Shown here one piece after another: positions 33,123 to 44,097 of a stretch of DNA of 64,000 bases (position 1 is its first letter; every line of letters begins with the position of its first letter). Below the pieces are notes generated by a model. The model was not told the DNA's origin, made no database searches, and saw nothing but the letters and a program-made list of their open reading frames with translations. Both the position numbers and the translations under genes were made by a program. Source of the stretch: Sweltsa coloradensis (Eukaryota; Arthropoda; Insecta; Plecoptera; Chloroperlidae); assembly GCA_024449915.1 (NCBI GenBank), contig JAMZAV010001829.1, positions 1 to 64,000 of the forward strand, read 5' to 3'.

Positions 33123-34458
33123 GTAGGTCTTTAATCATCATTTGAAATATTGATGATCAATAACCAGAGGCGGACTGGGGTGGTTGGGGCCTCGTATGGA
33201 AAGTATTTTGGGGGGCCCCCAAGGGGTCCCGGAGGGGTCATTCCATATGAAAGGTCATTTACATGTACCCTTCGGATTTTGGTGAAATCTGCGACAATTG
33301 TTGCCAAACCAAAATAAACACATACGTATTTTTTTTTTGCCCTGACGTTTATACTTGTTTTGTTACGGCCATCCCTAAAACTCAAATTTGAGTTTGCTTT
33401 AGCATACTCATAAATTTGTAACTCTTGAACTGTTTGACCTACAAGGCTGATTATTTTTACTAATTGAAGCTCTTTGTCTAGCCATTATAATTTTACAAAA
33501 ACATTTGCTCTTAGTTGTTAATAAATGCACTTAAAAATGTATTTTTGGATATACATAAGCCCTCCCCCCAAAAGGGTATTTTTTAAAATTTGAAAAAAAA
33601 ATATTGTGTTTTTACATAAGTGATTTACATGCATCCAATTTTTGTTTTGTGGAAACTTGTAGTTTAGAAACTACAGAATAATATGTGTGGTAATGTGTTC
33701 AATGCAATTTGTATTATCATAGAAAATCATTGTAACTTACATAAAAATGGTTGACGTTAGTATAAAGCCCCATGACCACTCCACGGTCTCAACCACTGCA
33801 TGGGGTCTTTTTTAATCATGGTGTGGCGTTTGATCGCGGCGACTTGGTAAAGTCCCACGGTGGTTCGTCAATTGTGACGTTTGGTAATCGTACAACCCGT
33901 CTAGTTGGCGCTCTGGGTGTTGATTGGGACGGTAAGAAGGGTTAGGCACTATTTTTAAACAACAACATACTAAGATCGCAATATTTATATGACTTGATGG
34001 GAGGAAGGTTTTGTCACCGAGTGCGACTTTCATGGGGTTGGGCGCCTTAATTACTATTTCAATCACAAGCCTAGCCACTATACAGGACATGCAATTAAAA
34101 ATAGAAATCCGACTAAGAAATACCTAGCTCGAAAACATCGGTTTATGGAAATGGTCGATGAGACAATGCGTTGCGTCCACCTGCACAACTTTCGCCAGGG
34201 TACACCCGTACCACTGACGTACCAGGGCTTACCAGGACCACGCCGGGTCCTCTGATGAGTGGCACGGCGGGGCGGCCGCTACCTCCTCTGGATCGGCGCG
34301 CTCTGGAATACCTAGGCTACTTATGGCTAAAGTGGGTTGCAACAGGGTGGCTGAAGGCCTAAAATAACTGAAAATTGTGGACAGCAAATGGTAAGAGATA
34401 GCGGGATAAAATTAGTTTTGCTAGGAAACAAAACTTTTGTTGGAAGACAATTTTATGT
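33123..34458. other. intron sequence, no feature beyond weak repeats
   Basis: It includes a GGGGCCCCCAAGGGG segment at 33210-33240 and a CCCCATGACC / CATGGGGTC pair near 33767-33807. No convincing ORF. 34140-34330 is GC-rich but has no recognisable product. Confidence 0.4.
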
Positions 34459-35154
34459 AAAGTGGACTTCACGGGAAGATTGGTCCGCAGGTACCAGGAA
34501 TTTCCTCCCCTCTTTACCACCACCACCTTCCTCGGACGGGAAGAGTGCACAAGATTTAGATCTTGCCTATCCTCGACCCTTCTATTGATGGTCTCTAAAC
34601 CCTTGAATAGAGATAAATTAATTTTCTTTTCAATACATAAACTGTTGTAATTTACCATTTCAATGTTCTTAAATGTTAATGATTTTAGCTTTAATGTTTC
34701 CCTGAAATAAAATCAACACGAAAATGTTTTTAAACGCAAAAAATTGATTGAGAACTAACAATGTTAACAAAATATTCTTAGCACTTCTGATGAAGAAGTG
34801 TGTTGTATATTATACTGTTAAGTTCTTAGTTTTCAATCAATTTTTAGCATTCAAAAACATTTTCGTGTTGATTTTACTTCAGTGAAACATTTAAGTTAAA
34901 ATCATTAACATTAAAGGGCATTTAAAAGGTAAATTACAACAGTTTACGTAATGAAAGGAAAATGGATTTAACTCTATTCAAGCGAAAATAATTTAATTGG
35001 ATGGTTTCGAGACCATCAATAGAAGGGTCGAGCGACTATTAGATAGATACGATCTACCTCTTGTCCACTCTGCTCGGGCCAGGAAGGTGGTGGTGGTAAA
35101 GAGGGGAGGAAATTCTTGGTACCCGCGGACCAATCTTCCCGTGAAGTGCACTTT
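34459..35154. mobile_element. 696-bp foldback element
   Basis: Left AAAGTGGACTTCACGGGAAG matches the right end inverted, AAAGTGCACTTCACGGGAAG. The arms stay complementary for about 290-330 bases (for example TCCTCCCCTCTTTACCACCA; CTTCTATTGATGGTCTC; ATCAACACGAAAATGTTTTT and their inverses). The central loop is about 34755-34815. The apparent ORFs on both strands are mirror images of the arms. No target duplication seen. Confidence 0.8.
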
Positions 35155-36656
35155 AGTGCAATTGTTACATATGACACGTTATGAAATTTAGGCAATTGAA
35201 ACTGGATCCAGCAAATTAAATGGGTATGTTGACATAGCAAGACATTATGAAAATCACATGAAATTTTACAAAGGTTAGTTATAAATAATGGCCAAATTGG
35301 TTTGTACTCATCCTCTCAGCTCTCAGCTCAGTCCCATCATTATTCGTTTCTCACAACCATTGCAGTTTCGACGCGTCGGCTTGATGCGGTCGGAATGCTG
35401 AAGGGGGGGGGGGAAAGTTGCAGGCTTGATGCGGCGGACGAGGGCGTCCTAACCAAGGGATGGCCTCGTACAATCCCGTGTAGATCGCCCCTACCTCACG
35501 TGTATCGACACATGGAACATCCGTTTAATGTCCAAGCACGAATAAGGCGTCGAGGGCGTCGATCTCTTCAGGCGACCTTAGCTGACGGCGTCTAGGTTAT
35601 GCCTGTAGCCCGGCAGGGGAAGGGAAGGAACAATGGCCTTGCCTGGCCGGCGTGGCTACATAGGCCTCCCACATGGTTGCAAGTGTAGGCTCTGGACCCA
35701 TAGTGTGGTCACAGGATAATACATGGAATAATAATATGGAACACGGAATACATTAGATTAGATAGGATGAGCTGGAGTAGGAAAAGTCCTTGTAGTCGAG
35801 TTACCTTGACATAGCCATGGTCGTCGATGCCATGTAGCTTCTCCTCAGGTACCCATGGCGTGGGTCGCTTGTTGGTCGGCTTACACGCGGTGGTTTTTAG
35901 GTAAAATTGAAACGGACTATTACTCCATATACACTGAAACACTGGCTACCCGCCTATGCCTTTGTTGCCTTGACATCGCGCCGGAATCACACGCTTTCGG
36001 TGGCTTTAGTGAACTTTTACACAACACACGAACTGCACTGTTGACTGGTAGGTGGTTAGCGCGCAAGTGTCCGAGCTGACCTCGCTTGGGTACGCTCTTC
36101 AGTGAAAAACAAGGTTTCCCTAGAGCCAGCGACCCTGATTGGCCAGCGGGGGAGGTTTTTGCAAACCTCCACCAATGGGGTCACTCCTCTCTTAGACTCA
36201 ACTCTTCACAGTTGACAAAGAGAACTGGCCGTTGCTCACCTTCGAAAAAACATCACATTTTACACAGGGTTGCCCCCTAAAACGCTTGACAACCTTGCAA
36301 GCGATCTATTTTTAGCAGATTCTCAGAAATCCATCTGTGAAGACTGGCTTTCTCTGCTCGCTAGCTGACCAAGTTCCCAACATGATGGCCAGTGCAGCAA
36401 CCTTGTATGCGCCCGTTGCCTTGGGGGCACAACATACGTGGGCTACACAGCACCACAGATTCACATATTATTTATAATCGATCAACACTGAAGGGGTTGA
36501 TTGATTATTCACCCGGGGGGGTGTTTGAATTGATTACATTTATGCAGATTAAAACAATAAAATTTTAATGGGGTGGGCAGCTGTAGGGCCGGTCCGTTAC
36601 AATGGAAAGGTTAAACCGGGGTGCTTTATAGTAAATACTTATTTATTCACTGTAAA
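35155..36656. other. intron stretch, mostly unrecognised
   Basis: 35340-35700 and 35950-36250 are GC-richer and have short ORFs without recognised motifs. At 36393-36449 a reading CSNLVCARCLGGTTYVGYT resembles the start of a PLE GIY-YIG endonuclease, but it is only 19 residues long. No splice-bounded exon was found. Confidence 0.35.
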
Positions 36657-36740
36657 GCCATCCGCGGTGGCACATACGATTAGTGCGCTGGTCCGAAGTG
36701 TATGACTACAAGGGCATGGGTTCAAATCCTGCATAAGGCA
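36657..36740 (+). other. tRNA-like module
   Basis: Starts GCCATCCGCGGTGGCACATA and ends with the B box GGTTCAAATCC and GCATAAGGCA, followed by T9, a pol III-type terminator. The ends GCC../..GGC can pair, but the middle (GAAGTGTATGACTACAAGGG) does not form a good anticodon arm. Likely a tRNA-derived SINE head or pseudogene. Confidence 0.4.
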
Positions 36741-36890
36741 TGTTTTTTTTTGTAATTGCACTTCATTGGCATCTATCACCGCTCATCGTCCAAATAGTCT
36801 TCTTAATGAATAATAGAGAAGTTAAGCAACAAAAATCATCAATACATAGTCAATGTTGATGGCAATGAGTGCTACGTTATACAGTATTAA

Positions 36891-37124
36891 CCTTTTCAGG
36901 AGTGAGTTTTTTTAAACATTTTTTTTGCAGATTATTTAACTTGGCCTATAAAACTAGGAATGTACATTTAAGTTCTGAAGATGACTTCATTGATGAAGAG
37001 TTCAATATTCAAATAAAAAAATTTAAAAAAAAATTTGGGGGGAAAATTTAAAAATTTAAAAATTTAAAAAAAAATTGTTAGCAAAGTGCGCGGACGTAAT
37101 ATTACGGCCGTACTCTAGAAAAGG
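36891..37124. mobile_element. piggyBac-type MITE, TTAA target
   Basis: TTAA at 36887-36890 and 37125-37128 bracket ends CCTTTTCAGGAGTGAG and, inverted, CCTTTTCTAGAGTACGG. TTAA targets with CCY-type ends are the piggyBac hallmark. The 234-bp body contains a TTTTTTTTGCAG tract and an acidic reading SSEDDFIDEEFN, then degenerates to AAATTT runs. Non-autonomous. Confidence 0.75.
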
Positions 37125-37128
37125 TTAA

Positions 37129-37879
37129 GAAGCCATTTCTATCCAGGATTCAAGTTTGTTTGATGTATCTTGACTTTCCTTTGCACTAAGCATGTAAACT
37201 CTTCCTGTTGCTGTTTGTGGGTCGATTAATGCTAGAATGTTTGCTGCTTCTATGACCAATATATCTGGATTTGTTGGATACAGTACGTAAAAGATGCATG
37301 TGGACCACAAGGACGTAGAACACTTAGTTTCACAAGCATCTTTAATATGAGACGTTAAGCAATATCCAATCAATCAATCAACTAACATCTTCTCTGAATC
37401 GGTTTCAAGTACACATGCTGGCCACCACTCATTTTCATAGACACAATTGTCACAAAGCCCTTTATGGCTGCAAACTCTAATTCATCGCCCAATCGAATTA
37501 AAATTTCTTCTTTGGAATGAATATCGGAAGAGTAGATTTTTGTCAATACTTTTGATTTTGACAGGTGTAAAAGAATGCAGCTTCTGTGTACCAGGGATTG
37601 GATGTGCTATAGAAAATCTATGACAACAACTTTTCTTCAGACTCATGATCTTTTCAGCTACCTCCCATGGTAAGGGGGCTTGCGATGGTGTCGGAGGAAC
37701 TGTTGTTCATATGACATGCAAATAATGACTCTGTATCAACTTTATAAATGGGCTAAAGAAGACATTGCTGCAATAAACTTTGAATATTGCACAAATGAAG
37801 ATCACAATTTTCTCTAGCACATCCAATCCCTGGTACACAGAAGCTGCATTCTTTTACACCTCTGTCAAAATCAAAAGTA
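37129..37879 (-). pseudogene. unrecognised decayed coding-like segment with inverted repeat
   Basis: Minus-strand pieces in different frames: HRFSIAHPIPGTQKLHSFT (near 37630), GLCDNCVYENEWWPACVLE (near 37440) and a 82-aa ORF at 37373-37125. The first block is present again, inverted, at 37813-37900 (GTACACAGAAGCTGCATTC). WWPACVLE resembles the YD..WW.G.V motif seen in some TE-associated proteins, but I cannot name it. Confidence 0.3.
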
Positions 37880-38822
37880 TTGACAAAAATCTACTCTTAC
37901 GACTCATTCCTAGAGGTAATGAGAAATGGTGATCATAAAGTCATAAAATACAAAGATTATAAGATGTTCAAGGAAGAAGAATTCAGGGCCAAATATACTC
38001 AAGCAATTCTTAATAACAAATGGGATAACAATCTAGAAGGAGCTGATCCTGACCTTATGGCTACTGAGATGGTAAATAACTTAACTGCTGTAAATAATGA
38101 CTATATTCCAATTAAGAGGGTAGAAATTAAAAACAAATACAGCACTAATAAATGGTTCGATAATGATGTTAGAACTGCTATTACAACAAGAAATAAACTA
38201 TAGGGATGTGGTGAGCAGTAAAGCTAGATCTAGTTATTTAGAAGAAGTGAATACTACTATTAAAAAATATAAAGAAAAGAGTAATGAAGTAGTACAGTTA
38301 ATAAGAACCAAAAAAAGAAATTACTTCGAGAATAAGATATCTGAAAATGTAAAGAATTCCCTCAAAAAATGTGGCAAATACTAAAGTCTTTCTATAATGG
38401 GAATAAATATGAACATACTAAACCATCAAGTATAATATTTGATAGCAAGATATGTATGGATAATCTAACTATTGCTATTAATTTCAATAAATATTTTTTA
38501 GAGAGTGTTAGTAAAATTACTAACGCTTTACCACCATCCTCCAAAAAGGATACAAATTCTCTGATTAATAGAATTGACCCCATATAGAAAATAAAATGGA
38601 AGAATTTAAAAGTGTAACTGAAGCCAAGGTTTTAAATATAATTAAAAAGATTAAATCACATCATCTATTGAGGACGGTATAAATAAAACCAACTTTTTGG
38701 CTTGTAAAACCTTGCTATCACCGTTAACTAATATTATTAATACTTCATTAAAAAATGGCAAATTTCCAAGTAACTTAAAATTAGCAACAATAGTTCCAGT
38801 ACCGAAGATAACAAATACGGAT
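37880..38822 (+). pseudogene. LINE ORF2, 5' half, split by Gypsy insertion
   Basis: Plus-strand pieces: KIYSYDSFLEVMRNGDHKVI, NKWDNNLEGADPD, IKNKYSTNKWFDNDVRTAI, a Lys-rich linker (KTKKRNYFENKIS), LKSFYNGNKY and LSPLTNIINTSLKNGKFPSN, LKLATIVPVPKITNTD (RT blocks 1-2). It stops exactly at the LTR boundary 38822 and resumes at 48134 with DGQFYRPINTL. At least four frameshifts. Confidence 0.8.
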
Positions 38823-39597
38823 TGTAGTAGATTAGGACATGGGTAAATGACAGTAGGCATGTACAGCCGGGGTCATATATAAATCAAGAGGTCTGAAAGA
38901 TACCTCTTTCACCGACATCTCGTGGTCAACTCTTGGTGCCATTATTTATATCGCCCTGTGAACTGCATTTTCGACATAAATAAGAAACATGGCTGCTAAT
39001 GTCAAAGGAAAATTCTCTATTCACCAGAGAAACTATCAAGCCTAGAAGAAATATAATATGATAGGTAAAGACAGCATTATATATCGATACCTTGGCCTAG
39101 GCATAGCATTAAGACTATGCCTTAGATCTTATATTTGCCTTAGTTTCTAATTAATTTCGAATAATTCTATCTTGGCTGTCAAGTCTTATTTGCAAACCAC
39201 TAAAGTTTGTTTTATGCTTTTGTTTTGATAAAATTGTATTTCACTTCTGACTGCCTTCTAGATATTGACTATTTTGTTGACCAAGAGTCTTTCAAAGCCT
39301 CCTAAATAATATTAATAACATCAAATAGTCTAGGGGCTTCCATCGATCGATAATGCAGTTCACAGGGCGATATATATAATGGCACCAAGAGTTGACCACG
39401 AGATGTCGGTGAAAGAGGTATCTTTCAGACCTCTTGATTTATATATGACCCCGGCTGTACAAGTATTGAATAAGTTGCTTTACTGGACAATGATACAATG
39501 TGGTCTGTCACGACCCGGCCCTGACACTCGTCTGCTCGCTGTCAGCATGCCGCACTGCATGCTGGGAGCCCGACATCGTCCACTGCCTTCTACTACA
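38823..39597 (-). repeat. Gypsy 3' LTR, interrupted by a MITE
   Basis: LTR sequence 38823-38864 and 39457-39597 joins to match 47955-48133 almost base for base. On the minus strand it directly follows the purine tract. The interruption is the GTAC-flanked element 38865-39456. Confidence 0.85.
38865..39456. mobile_element. 592-bp MITE with 105-bp inverted ends, GTAC target duplication
   Basis: The left end AGCCGGGGTCATATATAAAT and its inverse at the right pair for about 105 bases. GTAC at 38861-38864 and 39457-39460 flank it, and the other LTR (47955-48133) has a single uninterrupted CATGTACAAG there. This empty-site comparison proves the insertion and its limits. No transposase; superfamily not assigned. 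Confidence 0.9.
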
Positions 39598-39612
39598 CAT
39601 CTTTCCTTTACA
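39598..39612 (-). promoter_or_regulatory. Gypsy polypurine tract
   Basis: Minus-strand TGTAAAGGAAAGATG sits immediately before the 3' LTR (TGTAGTAG). Purine-rich, the right place for plus-strand priming. Confidence 0.55.
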
Positions 39613-39891
39613 AAAAATTAGTAACATTTCATATCAGCAAAAGTAATACAAATGTGACAACTGCTCAAATAGGTACCGGTATACATAAGTTCAAAACAAA
39701 AAATTACAGTTTCCAAAAATAACAATATAGACAAAAATAAATAGTGGCCTTGCACAATAGGGATCCCCTTTCACATGAGTCTCATGGAACCTTTCCAATA
39801 ACCATTGGTAATGGCCAAACTGAATAATACATAAATAATAGGTAACAATAATAAATATATTAATATATAGTTATATAATATTATATGCGAC

Positions 39892-42092
39892 ATTGTATTT
39901 CGGGTAGTCCGTGTGGTTTTTATTATTAGTTCCAACGTTTCGGGCATTCTCCCTGCCCATCTTCAAGGAAATTTAAAACATAAAACAATATCAAAACAAA
40001 CAAAACCTTACTTCTTAACAAACACTGCAACTGATACAAAGACAAAACCAAAAGCTTAGAAACATAGGTACTAATACAACATATATGAAACATCCAGATA
40101 TTTTAAAAACTGTGAAGACTCAACACACTCTATTACTTTTTAGATGACCTCAGCGTAACGAGTAGATGGCTCAAGGGTTCTTGTTGAATTTTCTTCCTCT
40201 TGTCAACTCTTGTTGTCGGAGGTGGACGGCTAAAACATGTCCACAGGGAGAGCTTTTGGTGAATATGACAGCCTTCAAAACATGTTTCCATGTGGCTGGA
40301 AGTCTTTTAGGCATCGTCCCGTGTGTTCATGTGTGTTTCCGTTTTCATCTCACCGCCTCTCTTACGATTCGGGCACTTCATGTTCCACTTTGCTAGGGTT
40401 TTAGCTTCATCAAGTTAATCCAGTGCTCCTTGTCGAAAGCATGTTGGAAAGAGCTGAGGTGGTTTCCTTTACGTCTAACTGCAAATCTCATGTTCGTCGA
40501 TGCGGACAGATATTTTACGGTTCAGTTCTTCCTACTAAGTCTTTTCGCAGCTTCCACACGGAAATTTCATATATACCATGGGACTTCGTTAGGATGGTGT
40601 CTTTAGCGTTACGTAACATAGATGAAATCTTCCGATCCGTGCTAAAAAACAGTTCTATATTCTGTTTTTTTGAGTAAAAACGGCTTATTTTATCAGTGGT
40701 TCCTTGGACGTAAGCAGAACGCAGTTGATCGGGGTTCATCTTTTGGAATATCTGATCAACAGGTTTACTCGATGTTTTATGGAATGCTCGAGCAATTGTG
40801 TTGGGGGAAAATCCGTTAGAGAGTAAGGTGTTTCGTAACCCAATCATTTCTTCAGCAATGTGCTCATCATCAGACAGTCTTTTTGATCTAATAGCAAGGG
40901 TGTTCACTACTGTGGCAAGCTGTGCTGGGTGGTGGTGTGAGTCTGCGTTTAAATATCGATCTGTATGCGTTTGTTTACGGTAGACGGTATGTCCGAAGGT
41001 CTCGTCCTCTTTCTTGATTAAAAGAACATCTAAAAATGGTAGACATTTGTCTTGTTCTATTTCTATTGTGAATTTAATATGTTCATTTAACCCATTCAGA
41101 TAATCAAGAAAGATATAAAGTTCGTCAACTCCATGTGTCCATATGGCACATATATCATCGATATACCTCAACCATAAACTAGGTTTTAAACGAGCATTTT
41201 CCAGAGCTTTAACCTCAAAATCATCCATGAATATGTTTGCAATAGCTGGAGACAATGGAGATCCCATAGGTGCTCCCTGGACCTGTTTGTACAAGTTGCT
41301 ATCATATCTGAAATACGTGTTTGAAAGACAGTGCTCTACCAAATCAGTAATGTACCCAGGAGGTTTAATTTTTGAGCGAATAATTTCCATAATCTCTAAA
41401 ATAGGCACTTTTGTGAAAAGTGAGACCACATCAAAACTCACCAACAAATGTTCAGACTTGGCTGGTTGACCTTTTAGTAGTTCAATGAAATGTTCAGCAT
41501 TTCGTACATAGGAGTTGGCATCTTCTACGTATGGCTGAAGATACTTAGCGAGGTGCTTGGCAAGAAGTTGTACTGGAGAACCTACAGAACTAACAATTGG
41601 CCTGAGAGGAGCACCGGCTTTGTGTATTTTAGGAAGTCCGTACATCTTGGGACAACGAGAAGACTTCTCTCTAGGTATTAGGTATTGCTTTACCTCGGGA
41701 TCAAAACCAGAGGCAAGAATCTTAGCCTTGGTTTTCTTTTCAAGATATGTTGTAGGGTCACTCCTATTAAGTTGGTATGCAGAGTCGTCTAGTAGAGTTT
41801 GCATCTTGGATTGATAGTCTCGTGTATTTAGCACAACAGAAGCGTTGCCCTTGTCAGCTGGAAGAACGATGATATCTTCATTATTTCTCAGAGAGTTCAA
41901 AGCTAATATCTCTTGGCGTGAGATATTCTTTCTCGGTGGACGAGCTTTGCGGAGTATTTGACATGTATCTTGCCGAATAGTTTCTGCTAAATTATCTGGG
42001 AGACCAAATATCGCCGACTCCACTCCAGTTATAATAGCCTCTGTGGGTATCCTGGTGGGCGCGATTGCAAAGTTAAATCCCTTCTTTAAGAC
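39892..42092 (-). pseudogene. Penelope-like element RT (minus copy)
   Basis: The 502-aa ORF 42023-40515 has PLE RT blocks: IIVLPADKGNASVVL, PKMYGLPKIHKAGAPLRPIV, LLVSFDVVSLFTKVPI, YKQVQGAPMGSPLSP, catalytic LRYIDDICAIW and FLDVLLIKKEDETFGHTVYR. A frameshift near the C terminus (HGIYEISVWKLRK) destroys the GIY-YIG endonuclease, whose remaining bases continue to 40166. The ORF extends in frame upstream to about 42090 (LKKGFNFAIAP), where it meets the (AT)n junction. The 3' UTR (39890-40150) carries a hammerhead-like motif. Confidence 0.9.
39931..39968 (-). ncRNA. hammerhead-like motif in PLE 3' UTR
   Basis: Minus-strand: CCTTGAAGATG, stem GGGCA/TGCCC, then GAAACGTTGG. This is the hammerhead arrangement CUGANGA - stem II - GAAA with position 3 C to U. 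Hammerheads are established parts of PLE termini; activity here is not shown. Confidence 0.4.
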
Positions 42093-42128
42093 AGAAATAT
42101 ATCTATATATATATATATATATATAATA
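42093..42128. repeat. (AT)n junction between head-to-head PLEs
   Basis: ATATATCTATATATAT..ATAATATATC joins the 5' truncated end of the minus-strand PLE to that of the plus-strand PLE. Confidence 0.85.
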
Positions 42129-43440
42129 TATCTTTCTTGATTATCTGAATGGGTTAAATGAACATATTAAATTCACAATAGAAATAGAACAAGACAAATG
42201 TCTACCATTTTTAGATGTTCTTTTAATCAAGAAAGAGGACGAGACCTTCGGACATACCGTCTACCGTAAACAAACGCATACAGATCGATATTTAAACGCA
42301 GACTCACACCACCACCCAGCACAGCTTGCCACAGTAGTGAACACCCTTGCTATTAGATCAAAAAGACTGTCTGATGATGAGCACATTGCTGAAGAAATGA
42401 TTGGGTTACGAAACACCTTACTCTCTAACGGATTTCCCCCCAACACAATTGCTCGAGCATTCCATAAAACATCGAGTAAACCTGTTGATCAAGATATTCC
42501 AAAAGATGAACCCCGATCAACTGCGTTTTTGCCTTACGTCCAAGGAACCACTGATAAAATAAGCCGTTTACTCAAAAAACAGAATATAAGAACTGTTTTT
42601 AGCACGGATCGGAAGATTTCATCTATGTTACGTAACGCTAAAGACACCATTCCTAACGAGTCCCATGGTATATATGAAATTCCGTGTGGAAGCTGCGAAA
42701 AGACTTACGTAGGAAGAACTAACCGTAAAATATCTGTCCGCATCGACGAACATAGAGTTGCAGTTAGACGTATGGAAACCACCTCAGCTCTTTTCCAACA
42801 TGCTTTCGACAAGGAGCACTGGATTAACTTTGATGAAGCTAAAACCTTAGCCAAAGTGGAACATGAAGTGCCCCGAATCGTAAGAGAGGCGGTGGAGATG
42901 GAGAAACGGAAACACAACATGAACACACGGGACGATGCTAAAAGACTTCCAGCCACATGGAAACATGTTTTGCAAGGCTGTCATATTCAACCAAAAGCTC
43001 TCCCTGTGGACATGTTTTTAGGCCGTCCACCTCCGACAACAAGAGTTGACAAGAGGAAGAAAACTCAACAAGAACCCCTTGAGCCATCTACTCGTACGCT
43101 GAGGTCATCTAAAAAGTAATAGAGTGTGTTGATGTCTTCACAGTTTTTAAAATATCTGGATGTTCATAATATGTTGTCATTAGTACCTATGTTTTCTAAG
43201 CTTTTTGGTTTTGTCTTTGTATCCAGTTGCAGTGTTTGTTAAGAAGTAAGGTTTTGTTTGTTTTTGATATTGTTTTATGTTTTAAATTTCCTTGAAGATG
43301 GGCAGGGAGAACTGCCCGAAACGTTGGAACTAATAATAAAACCACACGGACTACCCGAAAATACAATGTCTGCATATTCAATCCGTGAAAGTCTGCGATA
43401 TAACATATATATATATATATATATGGGTACAATGGTCTAA
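42129..43440 (+). pseudogene. Penelope-like element, GIY-YIG endonuclease half (plus copy)
   Basis: It starts within RT after the catalytic motif (FLDYLNGLNEHIKFTIEIEQ) and reads through, with one shift, into 42337-43119: KISSMLRNAKDTIP, HGIYEIPCGSCEKTYVGRTN (GIY-YIG: GIYEI and YVG), then R..EHR, VPRIVREAVEMEKRKHNMN, ending RTLRSSKK. It is nearly identical to the corresponding part of 39892-41110 but inverted, and its endonuclease frame is intact. The 3' UTR has a hammerhead-like motif (43290-43330) and ends CCACACGGACTACCCGAAAA, ..AATCCGTGAAAGTCTGCG, (TA)n. Confidence 0.9.
43290..43330 (+). ncRNA. hammerhead-like motif in PLE 3' UTR
   Basis: CCTTGAAGATG, stem GGGCAG/CTGCCC, GAAACGTTGG; the same as the inverted copy at 39931-39968 with one extra base in the loop. 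Confidence 0.4.
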
Positions 43441-43492
43441 TGATAATTGATTATAGTGTACTTGCCCCCTAGGCAACCAATAAGGGATACCC

Positions 43493-44032
43493 TTACAAAT
43501 TAAGTCTTACAGGAGCTTTTCTTATGCGCTCAGGACGTGGACTTTTCACCGGCACTAGCGGCGGAACCTTTGGCTGGAGGGGACTAGCGATGGAATCGTT
43601 TATGGTCGGCATGAGTGTAACCTCGGAGGGAAGGGTCATCGGAACAGGGCAAGGAATGAAGGATGGGGTAGCCTTGTTGGCTTCAATCTCTGTTGGTTGT
43701 TCCCCTGATTCCTTACACTGTTCAATGTCCCTATTAACATTTTCTCCTAGGTGTTTCTTTAGATGATCGGCATGAGTATACCTGACTCTACCTGCAACTT
43801 TCACCAGGAAGGTTACTGGGCTGACCACCTTTACTACAACCCCCATGTTCCACGACTCTCTTTCCCCCCTCACACATTTAACCAGAACTTTATCCCCTGG
43901 TAGGAAATGTTTTGGTACTAACCCTCTAGTTTTGTCATGCGACTCTTTTCTTCTTGCTTGTTTTTGTTCCATTGATTGATTAAAATCTGGTTTTAGTAGG
44001 GACAACCTAGTGCGTGGTTTTCTTTGCAGCAT
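43493..44032 (-). pseudogene. Gypsy integrase C-terminal region and tail
   Basis: 180-codon ORF: HFLPGDKVLVKCV and GVVVKVVSPVTFLVKV (the GPY/F-type SH3-like fold after the integrase core), a Pro-rich linker, and the typical basic ending ERIRKAPVRLNL with stop at 43493. It is one frame off the integrase core. Confidence 0.8.
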
Positions 44033-44097
44033 TACTTCTGCAGGAGTTTTCCCCGTCTCAGTGTGAGGCGTTTTTCGGTAAGCAAATAGAAATATTA

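Noticed and set aside
34171..34658. Short ORFs suggesting a second host gene
   Set aside because: No splice signals, and most mirror the arms of the 34459-35154 foldback.
36393..36449. Separate PLE GIY-YIG fragment
   Set aside because: Only 19 residues are suggestive and no flanking RT or terminus is found, so it is mentioned but not called.
36931..37050. Possible third exon of the host gene (after TTTTTTTTGCAG)
   Set aside because: It lies entirely inside a TTAA-flanked MITE, is not phase 0 like the other exons, has no donor site and ends in AAATTT runs.
40423..41814. Plus-strand ORFs of 60-108 aa across the minus-strand PLE
   Set aside because: Antisense shadows of the 502-aa PLE reverse transcriptase.
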